Source: Centrapalus pauciflorus
Lineage: Eukaryota > Streptophyta > Magnoliopsida > Asterales > Asteraceae
DNA: 64,000 nt
Assembly (NCBI GenBank): GCA_020465985.1
Contig: JAANYP010004442.1
Span: 204,217-268,216 of the forward strand
Reading direction: 5' to 3'
Under the pieces are notes generated by a model that saw nothing but the letters and a program-made list of their open reading frames with translations, had not been told where the DNA came from and made no database searches. Each line of letters begins with the position of its first letter. Position 1 is the first letter of the stretch. Positions 47,627 to 59,000 of this stretch are shown here, piece by piece. The translations under genes and the position numbers were made by a program.

Positions 47627-49395
47627 TGTAACACCCCTCCCGATCCCGGAAATGCCACGTCAATACAATATCATAGGTGGCAATAACGCAACGGATCCAT
47701 AACGCACGTGTCGTAGGATAATGCAGATTACGGTTAATTAAAACTTTAAACTTCATACATAATAACCCATGTTTACATTTCATAATTCCATATAGCAAAA
47801 CACATAATCCCGATCACTAATACATTGTTTTATATAGACACAAAACCATCCCAGATCTTCAATCTATCTCGGATCTACCTCGGCTGTAGCTGCGGTCCTT
47901 TCTGATTCCCTGAACATGTTAGACTCGATAACGTGAGCTATAAAGCCCGTGAGCACGCGAGGGTTGACACTGCACAGAACACATAGCACATAGCACGCAA
48001 AACCCTGTCCCTGTCCCTGTCCCGATAACCCAACACACATCTCAGGTATAAAGCACAAGTATGAGATCGGACACAGCCCTGTGGGGACCCCTCCCCGATG
48101 GACACATCGCACACAGCAATGGTCGGTAATACCCTGTAGCACGGAAGCTACCCGGCTACAGGCCCTGCCGTATATATACGCCCCAAGGACTGTAAGGGAC
48201 AGTCAACCCGCGCGATTCCCCTTCGCGACTTATCGTCCGTATGGAACTCATCACGGACCCCTGAACCGATCTCGCATCTCATACATAACACATATAAGGA
48301 ATAGAGCATACCTGAGGTTCACGTCCCTGTCTCACATAGGTATAACACGCACAATATAGCTATTCAACTATAACGTAAAGGATGGCGCGCGTTTTAGAAA
48401 ACGTCTCGAGTACTCACCTGATTGGTTCCCCGAAGTCTGAGCGCCCTGATCAAATCCGGCTCGAGATCCGCTAGTCCCTGTGATCACACGGATAGCCCAA
48501 CAATCAATCACAATTTCCCAATTATCACATATCACATGATTACAACAATTCGGACTCAATTCAAACCCGATAGTCCCACGAAACCGAAACCCGACCAATA
48601 CCCGAACTCAACCCGAACTTGACTCAAAGCAATCCCAAACAAGACCCTGACCCAAACAAACACATCCCGAAGGAAACCCGACACAATTCGACCCAAACTC
48701 AATTTACAAGGTTAAACTCGGATTTCCCCAACAGGTCCTTGGTCGCGCCGCGGAGACCCTGGTGGTCGCGCCGCGACCCCGCGAAAACCTGAACCCCTGA
48801 CCTGCGATTTCAGCTCTGTCCAGGAGCCATAGCTCCTTCACAAACACGAATTCAATCCCAAATAAGCACATATAAACACCACATAACCTCTTCTCTGAAG
48901 CTCAAAAACTATTACATAGATTACACACATACAACTCAATTTTAAGCCATTAGATTGAGGTTCTTTACCTTCTTTGAGCTCCAACACAACAAAGATGAAG
49001 GAGATGAAGTTAAATCTCAAAATCCACAAGTAATTGGGGGCTGGATTTGGCTTTCCTCTGCTGGAGCTTCACATAACACACACATACACACTTTAGGGTT
49101 GAAGAAAATGGATAAGGGGAAAAGAAGATAAGCATCTATATACGTCCCTTATCTCAACCCGGTCCCGAACCCATTAACCCGAACCCGATATCGCATTTTC
49201 AATATTTATGCCCATTTAATCCCACGATCTCAAAAATATAATCCGTTCATTAAAATTATAACCCGGTGACACGCAAGCCCAATCCCGACACGTATCAATC
49301 CACGAAACGGGATATAATTCGACCAACCCAATATTAGTAAATTATTTATCCACTAAAATAATTCCACGTACCAGGTCAAATTAACGGATGTTACA
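47627..49395 (-). repeat. LTR1 (outer 3' LTR), 1769 bp
   Basis: It runs TGTAACACC...GATGTTACA on the plus strand. Compared with the other two LTRs it has T instead of C at 47835 and lacks a net 11 bp near 48655 (AAACAAACACATCCCGAAGG against a longer version with CAGCCCAAGCAATCTC). Short open frames inside the LTR are not considered genes. Confidence 0.93.
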
Positions 49396-49411
49396 AATCC
49401 TCCCCTCTTAA
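49396..49411 (-). other. polypurine tract of retrotransposon unit 1
   Basis: On the minus strand TTAAGAGGGGAGGATT directly abuts LTR1. This is the plus-strand DNA priming site used in reverse transcription. Confidence 0.85.
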
Positions 49412-49430
49412 AGAGATTCCGTCCCGGAAT

Positions 49431-52400
49431 CTAACTCGAATTCTGGAATAGGTGAGGATATCTCGATCGCATTTCTGACTCGGGCTCCCAGGTAGCGTTG
49501 GTACCTTTATGGTGTCTCCACTGAACAAGTACCAAGGCAATCTCTTTATTCCTCAGCTTCTTAATCTTTCGATCGGTCACGGCCTCGGGCTGCTCCACAT
49601 ATCGCAGCTGATCATCGACTGTAATCTCGGATAAGGGCACATACTGATCATCTGTAGCCAGACACTTCCGGAGATGACTCACGTGAAACGTATCATGCAC
49701 ACCGGCCAACTCTGAAGGCAATCGCAGTCGATAGGCCTGATCCCGGACTCTCTCAACAATCTCGAACGGCCCAATATACCGCGGACTCAGCTTTCCACGA
49801 TGTCTAAACCGGATAACTCCTTTCCACGGCGACACCTTAAGCAACACGCGGTCCCCGACACTGAACTCTAACTCTTTCAGACGGCGATCGGCATAGCTTT
49901 TCTGACGACTCTGGGCGACTCTCATATGCTCCCGAATCACAGCCACTTTATCACTAGTCTCCTGGAGTAGCTCCGGCCCGCTAATAGGTCGCTCACCGAC
50001 CTCGCCCCAACACACTGGGGTCAGACACCTACGCCCATATAGTGCCTCAAACGGAGCCATTTTAATCGTGGCGTGATAGCTGTTATTATACGCGAACTCG
50101 ACCAACGGTAAATGCACGTCCCAATTGCCGCTGAAGTCGATAGCACACGCCCGCAACATATCCTCGAGGGTCTGATTGGTGCGCTCGGTCTGCCCGTCAG
50201 TCTGCGGTCTATACGCCGTGCTCAGCTGAACTCTGGTACCCAATTCCCGCTGGAAACTCTGCCAGAAACGAGACGTAAACCGCGTATCCCTGTCCGAAGT
50301 AATCGACATCGGAATCCCATGCCGCGATACTACCTCGTTAATATACAGTCTCGCTAATTGATCCATGGTGATAGTACCCCGAACGGCTAAGAAGTGCGCA
50401 CTCTTCGTTAGTCGATCCACTATAACCCAGATCATGTCGTTCCCGCGGACCGTGCGTGGAAGTCTTACAATGAAATCCATCGTAATATGATACCACTTCC
50501 ACTCGGGGATTTCCAACGGCTGTAGATGCCCGTGCGGCTTCTGATGCTCGGCTTTGACTCTGAGACACGTCATGCACTGCTCAACATATCGGCCCACATC
50601 TCTTTTCATTCCCGGCCACCAGTAGAAGTCACGGAGATCACGATACATCTTAGTACTCCCCGGATGTACAGATAGCCTCGACCGATGCGACTCATCAAGA
50701 ATCAACTGTCGCAAATTCCCGACCCTCGGGACCCAGACCCTATCATGAAACACAAGCAACCCACGATCGTCCCTGATCAATGACTCAAGCTGCCCGATCA
50801 ATCGTTCACGCTTCACATTATCACCTCGCAGGCCCTCCTGCTGTGCTATTCTCAGACTGTCGACCAATGTCGAGGTAATCTCAAGCCTCGAGGCCCTGGA
50901 AATCACAGTCTGGCCGCATGCCCTACGGCTCAGCGCGTCAGCTACCACATTAGCCCGACCCGGGTGATACTGAATCTCGCAATCGTAGTCCTTAAACAAC
51001 TCAAGGCTACGGCGCTGTCGCATATTAAGATCTTTCTGGCTGAACAAATACTGAAGACTCTTATGATCGGTATACACAATAAACCGAGACCCATACAGAT
51101 AATGACGCCAAATCTTCAACGCAAACACAATGGCGTCCAACTCTAAATCGTGCACGGTATGGTTCTCCTCGTAAGTCTTTAGCTGGCGCGAGGCATAAGC
51201 GATCACTTTCCCTCGCTGCATCAGAACACAGCCCAACCCTGATCCCGAAGCATCACAATATACCACAAAATCATCGGTACCCTCCGGCAAGGCTAACACT
51301 GGAGCCTGACATAACCGGGTCTTCAATTCTCTGAACGCACGCTCCTGACCCTCGGACCACTCAAACGGAACGGACTGCCGTGTCAATCTCGTCAACGGCA
51401 AGGCAATCCTCGAGAAATCCTGGATGAAGCGTCTATAATACCCGGCGAGACCCAGAAAACTACGAATCTCAGGCACTGATCTCGGAGGCTCCCAACTCAT
51501 CACTGCCTCAATCTTAGCTGGATCCACTTTTATACCCTCGGCACTGACCACGTGACCCAAAAACTGCACTTCCCGAAGCCAAAATTCACATTTGGACAGC
51601 TTCGCATACAACTTCTCCCTGCGCAGCACAGTCAAAATCTCTCGGAGGTGCTGCTCGTGGTCCTCGGCACTCTGCGAATAGATAAGGATATCATCGATGA
51701 ACACGATCACGAATCTATCCAACATGGTTCTACACACCCGGTTCATCAAATCCATGAAAGCGGCGGGTGCGTTAGTCAAACCGAAAGGCATCACAAGGAA
51801 CTCGTAATGCCCATAACGAGTCCGAAACGCGGTCTTCGGCACATCTTCATCCCTGACCCTCAACTGATGATAACCCGATCGCAAGTCGATCTTGGAGAAA
51901 TAACTCGAACCCTGGAGCTGATCGAACAGGTCATCAATACGTGGAAGCGGATAACGATTCTTCACGGTCACTTTGTTTAACTCCCGATAGTCGATACACA
52001 TCCGCATGCTGCCGTCCTTCTTTTTCACGAAAAGCACTGGCGCGCCCCACGGCGACGAACTAGGACGGATAAATCCACGATCCAGAAGCTCCTGCAACTG
52101 AGACATCAGCTCTCGCATCTCTGTCGGTGCCAGCCTATAAGGCGTCTTAGCAATCGGCACCGCCCCAGGAACAAGATCGATCCGAAACTCTACTTGGCGA
52201 TCTGGCGGTAACCCAGGCAACTCCTCTGGGAATACCTCGGGGAATTCACGAATCACCGGAATATCCTCTAAGGTCTTCTTTTCCTTCCTCGCGTCAACTA
52301 CATAAGCTAGGAAGGTCTCGCACCCTTTAGAGACGTATCTCTGAGCCCTGGCCATAGACACGATCCCAATATCTCCCTTACGACGTTCCCCATACACAAT

Positions 52401-54107
52401 CACACTCTCACTGTCAGAAATGGGTATACGGATGATCTTCTTGGCACACAGAATATCAGCCCGTCTGGCAGTCAACCAGTCCATACCCACAATCACATCA
52501 AAGCTACTGATCTCAATCGGCAGCAAATCAATTTCAAACTGATGGGAATCTATTTCTAACACACAATCCCGATAAACCCGACTCACCAACATCGAACTCC
52601 CATCAACCCTCTCGACAATCAATGGAACAGACAAAGGAGAAGCAGACATACTAAAATACGCACAAAATGTAACAGACACATAGGAGCGATCTGCCCCGGA
52701 ATCAAATAACACACGAGCTCGAAGTCCGTTAAGGATATACGTACCCGAAACAACGTCTGTAGCATCCCGTGCCTCCTCTGCGGTAGCCTGAAACACACGC
52801 CCGCGGCCTCTCGGAACTGTCTCACGGCGGCTGGACGACGACGGCTCGGCCCTGGCCCCACTCGAACTAGCACCCTGTACTGCCGGCCCCGGCTCTGGAC
52901 AATCCCTAACCCGATGCCCTGGTCTGCCACATCTGAAACATAACGGCTCAGGCACCGTACAAACTGAAGCGGCGTGGCCCCGTTGGCCGCACCGGAAACA
53001 ACGTGGCTGCTCCGATAAACACTGTCCGGAATGGCGCCGGTGACATTTCGGGCACTCCCGATCACCATAAGAACTCTCAACACGACTACCGGACGCCTGG
53101 GACCCCTGTCCCACACTACTCTGGCTCTGTACTCCTGACCCCTGACTCTGGCCCTGACCCTGACGTCTCGATCGACGATCTCGACCCCGGTCCCTATCCC
53201 GTCTCTGACCCGACCCTTGCCCTGAAGTCTGCCCAAAACCCTGACCTGAAAACTGCCACTGATCCGGACGCTGATCACTGGGGGCGTCCCCGGAAGACCT
53301 CCACACACTGGACGGCTGCTCGGAAGTCCCAGTCCGCTGCCTCTGAGATGAGGGCTGCTCCCTCTGCTTGAGGATCTCCCGCTCCCTCATGCGGGCCATC
53401 TCAAGGGCTCTAGCAAATGTCGGAGTATCGTGCAACCCCACAAACTCTCGAATATCAGATCGGAGCCCATCTATGAACGCATCGGCTTTACGGCTCTCCG
53501 TGTCAACATGCTGAGGCGCAAACTGTGAATACTCGTTGAATCGGTCGACATACTGCTGGACCGTCATATTGCCCTGCTGCAAATGGAGAAATCGGCGCTC
53601 CATCTCCCGTCTCTCATCCCTCGGAACGTACTGTAGTTCAAACATAGCCCTGAACTGCTCCCAGGTCATAGCATAAGCGGCGGACTCAGTCATCGACGAC
53701 TCAATCGATTTCCACCACTGCAAAGCACCGCCCCGTAACTGATATGCGGCATACCCAACCATATCTCTAGGATCCACATGGGCCACTCGGAACGCGCCCT
53801 CAATCTCTCGCTCCCATGCGATGGCCGCCCCCGGCTCACCGTCACCCCGAAACTGCGGCGGAGCTCCTGTCATAAAATCCTTGAAGGACCCGCCCCGCTG
53901 AGAAGATGACGAAGCACCACCCCTAGACTCAGTCTCGGCATGCTGAATAACTGGCCCCAAACTCTGACCCTGCTCACGCTCTTGCTCTTTCTGCTTCCTG
54001 TAAAACTCGGTAAGGACATCTAGCAACTCGGATTTACGAATATACTCGTCACTGGGCGGCTTACCCGCGCCCGAACCCTCACCCTGATCTGCCATGATAA
54101 TCTGCAC
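49431..54107 (-). CDS. gag-pol polyprotein of Ty3/gypsy chromovirus, unit 1, intact
   Basis: A single uninterrupted 1558-aa frame. A retrotransposon gag domain lies at about 90-210 (WEQFRAMFELQYVP, NMTVQQYVDRFNEY). A low-complexity Q/S/G-rich stretch follows, then CCHC knuckles at about 369 (CFRCGQRGHAASVC) and 390 (CFRCGRPGHRVRDC). The aspartic protease has DSGA at about 467. Reverse transcriptase has FIDDILIYS at about 802. RNase H has YCDASGSGLG near 947. Integrase has an HHCC region (HPGSTKMYRDL, CMTCLRVKAEH) and catalytic Asp/Asp/Glu in TMDFIV, TSDRDTRF and TERTNQ at about 1206-1309. The end (VLVQWRHH, ATWEPESEM) is chromodomain-like, thought to guide integration into heterochromatin. 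Gag and Pol share one frame, so no frameshift is needed. Upstream-most ATG used; MADQGEG five codons in is an equally likely start. Confidence 0.93.
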   Translation of the reverse strand: MQIIMADQGEGSGAGKPPSDEYIRKSELLDVLTEFYRKQKEQEREQGQSLGPVIQHAETESRGGASSSSQRGGSFKDFMTGAPPQFRGDGEPGAAIAWEREIEGAFRVAHVDPRDMVGYAAYQLRGGALQWWKSIESSMTESAAYAMTWEQFRAMFELQYVPRDERREMERRFLHLQQGNMTVQQYVDRFNEYSQFAPQHVDTESRKADAFIDGLRSDIREFVGLHDTPTFARALEMARMREREILKQREQPSSQRQRTGTSEQPSSVWRSSGDAPSDQRPDQWQFSGQGFGQTSGQGSGQRRDRDRGRDRRSRRQGQGQSQGSGVQSQSSVGQGSQASGSRVESSYGDRECPKCHRRHSGQCLSEQPRCFRCGQRGHAASVCTVPEPLCFRCGRPGHRVRDCPEPGPAVQGASSSGARAEPSSSSRRETVPRGRGRVFQATAEEARDATDVVSGTYILNGLRARVLFDSGADRSYVSVTFCAYFSMSASPLSVPLIVERVDGSSMLVSRVYRDCVLEIDSHQFEIDLLPIEISSFDVIVGMDWLTARRADILCAKKIIRIPISDSESVIVYGERRKGDIGIVSMARAQRYVSKGCETFLAYVVDARKEKKTLEDIPVIREFPEVFPEELPGLPPDRQVEFRIDLVPGAVPIAKTPYRLAPTEMRELMSQLQELLDRGFIRPSSSPWGAPVLFVKKKDGSMRMCIDYRELNKVTVKNRYPLPRIDDLFDQLQGSSYFSKIDLRSGYHQLRVRDEDVPKTAFRTRYGHYEFLVMPFGLTNAPAAFMDLMNRVCRTMLDRFVIVFIDDILIYSQSAEDHEQHLREILTVLRREKLYAKLSKCEFWLREVQFLGHVVSAEGIKVDPAKIEAVMSWEPPRSVPEIRSFLGLAGYYRRFIQDFSRIALPLTRLTRQSVPFEWSEGQERAFRELKTRLCQAPVLALPEGTDDFVVYCDASGSGLGCVLMQRGKVIAYASRQLKTYEENHTVHDLELDAIVFALKIWRHYLYGSRFIVYTDHKSLQYLFSQKDLNMRQRRSLELFKDYDCEIQYHPGRANVVADALSRRACGQTVISRASRLEITSTLVDSLRIAQQEGLRGDNVKRERLIGQLESLIRDDRGLLVFHDRVWVPRVGNLRQLILDESHRSRLSVHPGSTKMYRDLRDFYWWPGMKRDVGRYVEQCMTCLRVKAEHQKPHGHLQPLEIPEWKWYHITMDFIVRLPRTVRGNDMIWVIVDRLTKSAHFLAVRGTITMDQLARLYINEVVSRHGIPMSITSDRDTRFTSRFWQSFQRELGTRVQLSTAYRPQTDGQTERTNQTLEDMLRACAIDFSGNWDVHLPLVEFAYNNSYHATIKMAPFEALYGRRCLTPVCWGEVGERPISGPELLQETSDKVAVIREHMRVAQSRQKSYADRRLKELEFSVGDRVLLKVSPWKGVIRFRHRGKLSPRYIGPFEIVERVRDQAYRLRLPSELAGVHDTFHVSHLRKCLATDDQYVPLSEITVDDQLRYVEQPEAVTDRKIKKLRNKEIALVLVQWRHHKGTNATWEPESEMRSRYPHLFQNSS

Positions 54108-54261
54108 AAAGCAAAACGATTAACCACAAGGGATAAATCACCCAGCATTATACACTAAGCCAGGTCGGTTAATCCACTATATAATCGCAAACGATCCCCC
54201 ATGGACCGGAACAAGGTCTAAGTTAAGCATCCACTAATGATACTCAAGCTTCAAACCACAA

Positions 54262-54273
54262 GCTCTGATACCA
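54262..54273 (-). other. tRNA-iMet primer binding site, unit 1
   Basis: On the minus strand TGGTATCAGAGC starts three bases after the end of LTR2. It is complementary to the 3' end of initiator methionine tRNA, the common primer of plant Ty3/gypsy elements. Confidence 0.92.
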
Positions 54274-54276
54274 TGC

Positions 54277-56056
54277 TGTAACACCCCTCCCGATCCCGGA
54301 AATGCCACGTCAATACAATATCATAGGTGGCAATAACGCAACGGATCCATAACGCACGTGTCGTAGGATAATGCAGATTACGGTTAATTAAAACTTTAAA
54401 CTTCATACATAATAACCCATGTTTACATTTCATAATTCCATATAGCAAAACACATAATCCCGATCACTAATACATTGTTTTATACAGACACAAAACCATC
54501 CCAGATCTTCAATCTATCTCGGATCTACCTCGGCTGTAGCTGCGGTCCTTTCTGATTCCCTGAACATGTTAGACTCGATAACGTGAGCTATAAAGCCCGT
54601 GAGCACGCGAGGGTTGACACTGCACAGAACACATAGCACATAGCACGCAAAACCCTGTCCCTGTCCCTGTCCCGATAACCCAACACACATCTCAGGTATA
54701 AAGCACAAGTATGAGATCGGACACAGCCCTGTGGGGACCCCTCCCCGATGGACACATCGCACACAGCAATGGTCGGTAATACCCTGTAGCACGGAAGCTA
54801 CCCGGCTACAGGCCCTGCCGTATATATACGCCCCAAGGACTGTAAGGGACAGTCAACCCGCGCGATTCCCCTTCGCGACTTATCGTCCGTATGGAACTCA
54901 TCACGGACCCCTGAACCGATCTCGCATCTCATACATAACACATATAAGGAATAGAGCATACCTGAGGTTCACGTCCCTGTCTCACATAGGTATAACACGC
55001 ACAATATAGCTATTCAACTATAACGTAAAGGATGGCGCGCGTTTTAGAAAACGTCTCGAGTACTCACCTGATTGGTTCCCCGAAGTCTGAGCGCCCTGAT
55101 CAAATCCGGCTCGAGATCCGCTAGTCCCTGTGATCACACGGATAGCCCAACAATCAATCACAATTTCCCAATTATCACATATCACATGATTACAACAATT
55201 CGGACTCAATTCAAACCCGATAGTCCCACGAAACCGAAACCCGACCAATACCCGAACTCAACCCGAACTTGACTCAAAGCAATCCCAAACAAGACCCTGA
55301 CCCAAACAAAACACAGCCCAAGCAATCTCGAAGGAAACCCGACACAATTCGACCCAAACTCAATTTACAAGGTTAAACTCGGATTTCCCCAACAGGTCCT
55401 TGGTCGCGCCGCGGAGACCCTGGTGGTCGCGCCGCGACCCCGCGAAAACCTGAACCCCTGACCTGCGATTTCAGCTCTGTCCAGGAGCCATAGCTCCTTC
55501 ACAAACACGAATTCAATCCCAAATAAGCACATATAAACACCACATAACCTCTTCTCTGAAGCTCAAAAACTATTACATAGATTACACACATACAACTCAA
55601 TTTTAAGCCATTAGATTGAGGTTCTTTACCTTCTTTGAGCTCCAACACAACAAAGATGAAGGAGATGAAGTTAAATCTCAAAATCCACAAGTAATTGGGG
55701 GCTGGATTTGGCTTTCCTCTGCTGGAGCTTCACATAACACACACATACACACTTTAGGGTTGAAGAAAATGGATAAGGGGAAAAGAAGATAAGCATCTAT
55801 ATACGTCCCTTATCTCAACCCGGTCCCGAACCCATTAACCCGAACCCGATATCGCATTTTCAATATTTATGCCCATTTAATCCCACGATCTCAAAAATAT
55901 AATCCGTTCATTAAAATTATAACCCGGTGACACGCAAGCCCAATCCCGACACGTATCAATCCACGAAACGGGATATAATTCGACCAACCCAATATTAGTA
56001 AATTATTTATCCACTAAAATAATTCCACGTACCAGGTCAAATTAACGGATGTTACA
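54277..56056 (-). repeat. LTR2 (shared middle LTR), 1780 bp
   Basis: It serves as 5' LTR of unit 1 and 3' LTR of unit 2. By eye it matches LTR3 throughout and differs from LTR1 at the positions named there. No target duplication separates it from either internal region. Confidence 0.93.
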
Positions 56057-56072
56057 AATCCTCCCCTCTTAA
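56057..56072 (-). other. polypurine tract of retrotransposon unit 2
   Basis: Same sequence and position relative to LTR2 as the tract at 49396..49411 has to LTR1. Confidence 0.85.
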
Positions 56073-56091
56073 AGAGATTCCGTCCCGGAAT

Positions 56092-59000
56092 CTAACTCGA
56101 ATTCTGGAATAGGTGAGGATATCTCGATCGCATTTCTGACTCGGGCTCCCAGGTAGCGTTGGTACCTTTATGGTGTCTCCACTGAACAAGTACCAAGGCA
56201 ATCTCTTTATTCCTCAGCTTCTTAATCTTTCGATCGGTCACGGCCTCGGGCTGCTCCACATATCGCAGCTGATCATCGACTGTAATCTCGGATAAGGGCA
56301 CATACTGATCATCTGTAGCCAGACACTTCCGGAGATGACTCACGTGAAACGTATCATGCACACCGGCCAACTCTGAAGGCAATCGCAGTCGATAGGCCTG
56401 ATCCCGGACTCTCTCAACAATCTCGAACGGCCCAATATACCGCGGACTCAGCTTTCCACGATGTCTAAACCGGATAACTCCTTTCCACGGCGACACCTTA
56501 AGCAACACGCGGTCCCCGACACTGAACTCTAACTCTTTCAGACGGCGATCGGCATAGCTTTTCTGACGACTCTGGGCGACTCTCATATGCTCCCGAATCA
56601 CAGCCACTTTATCACTAGTCTCCTGGAGTAGCTCCGGCCCGCTAATAGGTCGCTCACCGACCTCGCCCCAACACACTGGGGTCAGACACCTACGCCCATA
56701 TAGTGCCTCAAACGGAGCCATTTTAATCGTGGCGTGATAGCTGTTATTATACGCGAACTCGACCAACGGTAAATGCACGTCCCAATTGCCGCTGAAGTCG
56801 ATAGCACACGCCCGCAACATATCCTCGAGGGTCTGATTGGTGCGCTCGGTCTGCCCGTCAGTCTGCGGTCTATACGCCGTGCTCAGCTGAACTCTGGTAC
56901 CCAATTCCCGCTGGAAACTCTGCCAGAAACGAGACGTAAACCGCGTATCCCTGTCCGAAGTAATCGACATCGGAATCCCATGCCGCGATACTACCTCGTT
57001 AATATACAGTCTCGCTAATTGATCCATGGTGATAGTACCCCGAACGGCTAAGAAGTGCGCACTCTTCGTTAGTCGATCCACTATAACCCAGATCATGTCG
57101 TTCCCGCGGACCGTGCGTGGAAGTCTTACAATGAAATCCATCGTAATATGATACCACTTCCACTCGGGGATTTCCAACGGCTGTAGATGCCCGTGCGGCT
57201 TCTGATGCTCGGCTTTGACTCTGAGACACGTCATGCACTGCTCAACATATCGGCCCACATCTCTTTTCATTCCCGGCCACCAGTAGAAGTCACGGAGATC
57301 ACGATACATCTTAGTACTCCCCGGATGTACAGATAGCCTCGACCGATGCGACTCATCAAGAATCAACTGTCGCAAATTCCCGACCCTCGGGACCCAGACC
57401 CTATCATGAAACACAAGCAACCCACGATCGTCCCTGATCAATGACTCAAGCTGCCCGATCAATCGTTCACGCTTCACATTATCACCTCGCAGGCCCTCCT
57501 GCTGTGCTATTCTCAGACTGTCGACCAATGTCGAGGTAATCTCAAGCCTCGAGGCCCTGGAAATCACAGTCTGGCCGCATGCCCTACGGCTCAGCGCGTC
57601 AGCTACCACATTAGCCCGACCCGGGTGATACTGAATCTCGCAATCGTAGTCCTTAAACAACTCAAGGCTACGGCGCTGTCGCATATTAAGATCTTTCTGG
57701 CTGAACAAATACTGAAGACTCTTATGATCGGTATACACAATAAACCGAGACCCATACAGATAATGACGCCAAATCTTCAACGCAAACACAATGGCGTCCA
57801 ACTCTAAATCGTGCACGGTATGGTTCTCCTCGTAAGTCTTTAGCTGGCGCGAGGCATAAGCGATCACTTTCCCTCGCTGCATCAGAACACAGCCCAACCC
57901 TGATCCCGAAGCATCACAATATACCACAAAATCATCGGTACCCTCCGGCAAGGCTAACACTGGAGCCTGACATAACCGGGTCTTCAATTCTCTGAACGCA
58001 CGCTCCTGACCCTCGGACCACTCAAACGGAACGGACTGCCGTGTCAATCTCGTCAACGGCAAGGCAATCCTCGAGAAATCCTGGATGAAGCGTCTATAAT
58101 ACCCGGCGAGACCCAGAAAACTACGAATCTCAGGCACTGATCTCGGAGGCTCCCAACTCATCACTGCCTCAATCTTAGCTGGATCCACTTTTATACCCTC
58201 GGCACTGACCACGTGACCCAAAAACTGCACTTCCCGAAGCCAAAATTCACATTTGGACAGCTTCGCATACAACTTCTCCCTGCGCAGCACAGTCAAAATC
58301 TCTCGGAGGTGCTGCTCGTGGTCCTCGGCACTCTGCGAATAGATAAGGATATCATCGATGAACACGATCACGAATCTATCCAACATGGTTCTACACACCC
58401 GGTTCATCAAATCCATGAAAGCGGCGGGTGCGTTAGTCAAACCGAAAGGCATCACAAGGAACTCGTAATGCCCATAACGAGTCCGAAACGCGGTCTTCGG
58501 CACATCTTCATCCCTGACCCTCAACTGATGATAACCCGATCGCAAGTCGATCTTGGAGAAATAACTCGAACCCTGGAGCTGATCGAACAGGTCATCAATA
58601 CGTGGAAGCGGATAACGATTCTTCACGGTCACTTTGTTTAACTCCCGATAGTCGATACACATCCGCATGCTGCCGTCCTTCTTTTTCACGAAAAGCACTG
58701 GCGCGCCCCACGGCGACGAACTAGGACGGATAAATCCACGATCCAGAAGCTCCTGCAACTGAGACATCAGCTCTCGCATCTCTGTCGGTGCCAGCCTATA
58801 AGGCGTCTTAGCAATCGGCACCGCCCCAGGAACAAGATCGATCCGAAACTCTACTTGGCGATCTGGCGGTAACCCAGGCAACTCCTCTGGGAATACCTCG
58901 GGGAATTCACGAATCACCGGAATATCCTCTAAGGTCTTCTTTTCCTTCCTCGCGTCAACTACATAAGCTAGGAAGGTCTCGCACCCTTTAGAGACGTATC

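Noticed and set aside
47864..49029. Small conserved frames inside each LTR
   Set aside because: Their repeated occurrence follows from LTR identity; none has a recognisable domain or plausible start context.
50112..53371. Short frames opposite or overlapping gag-pol (and the same set 6661 bp to the right)
   Set aside because: Shadows of the intact polyprotein; duplicated only because the element is duplicated.
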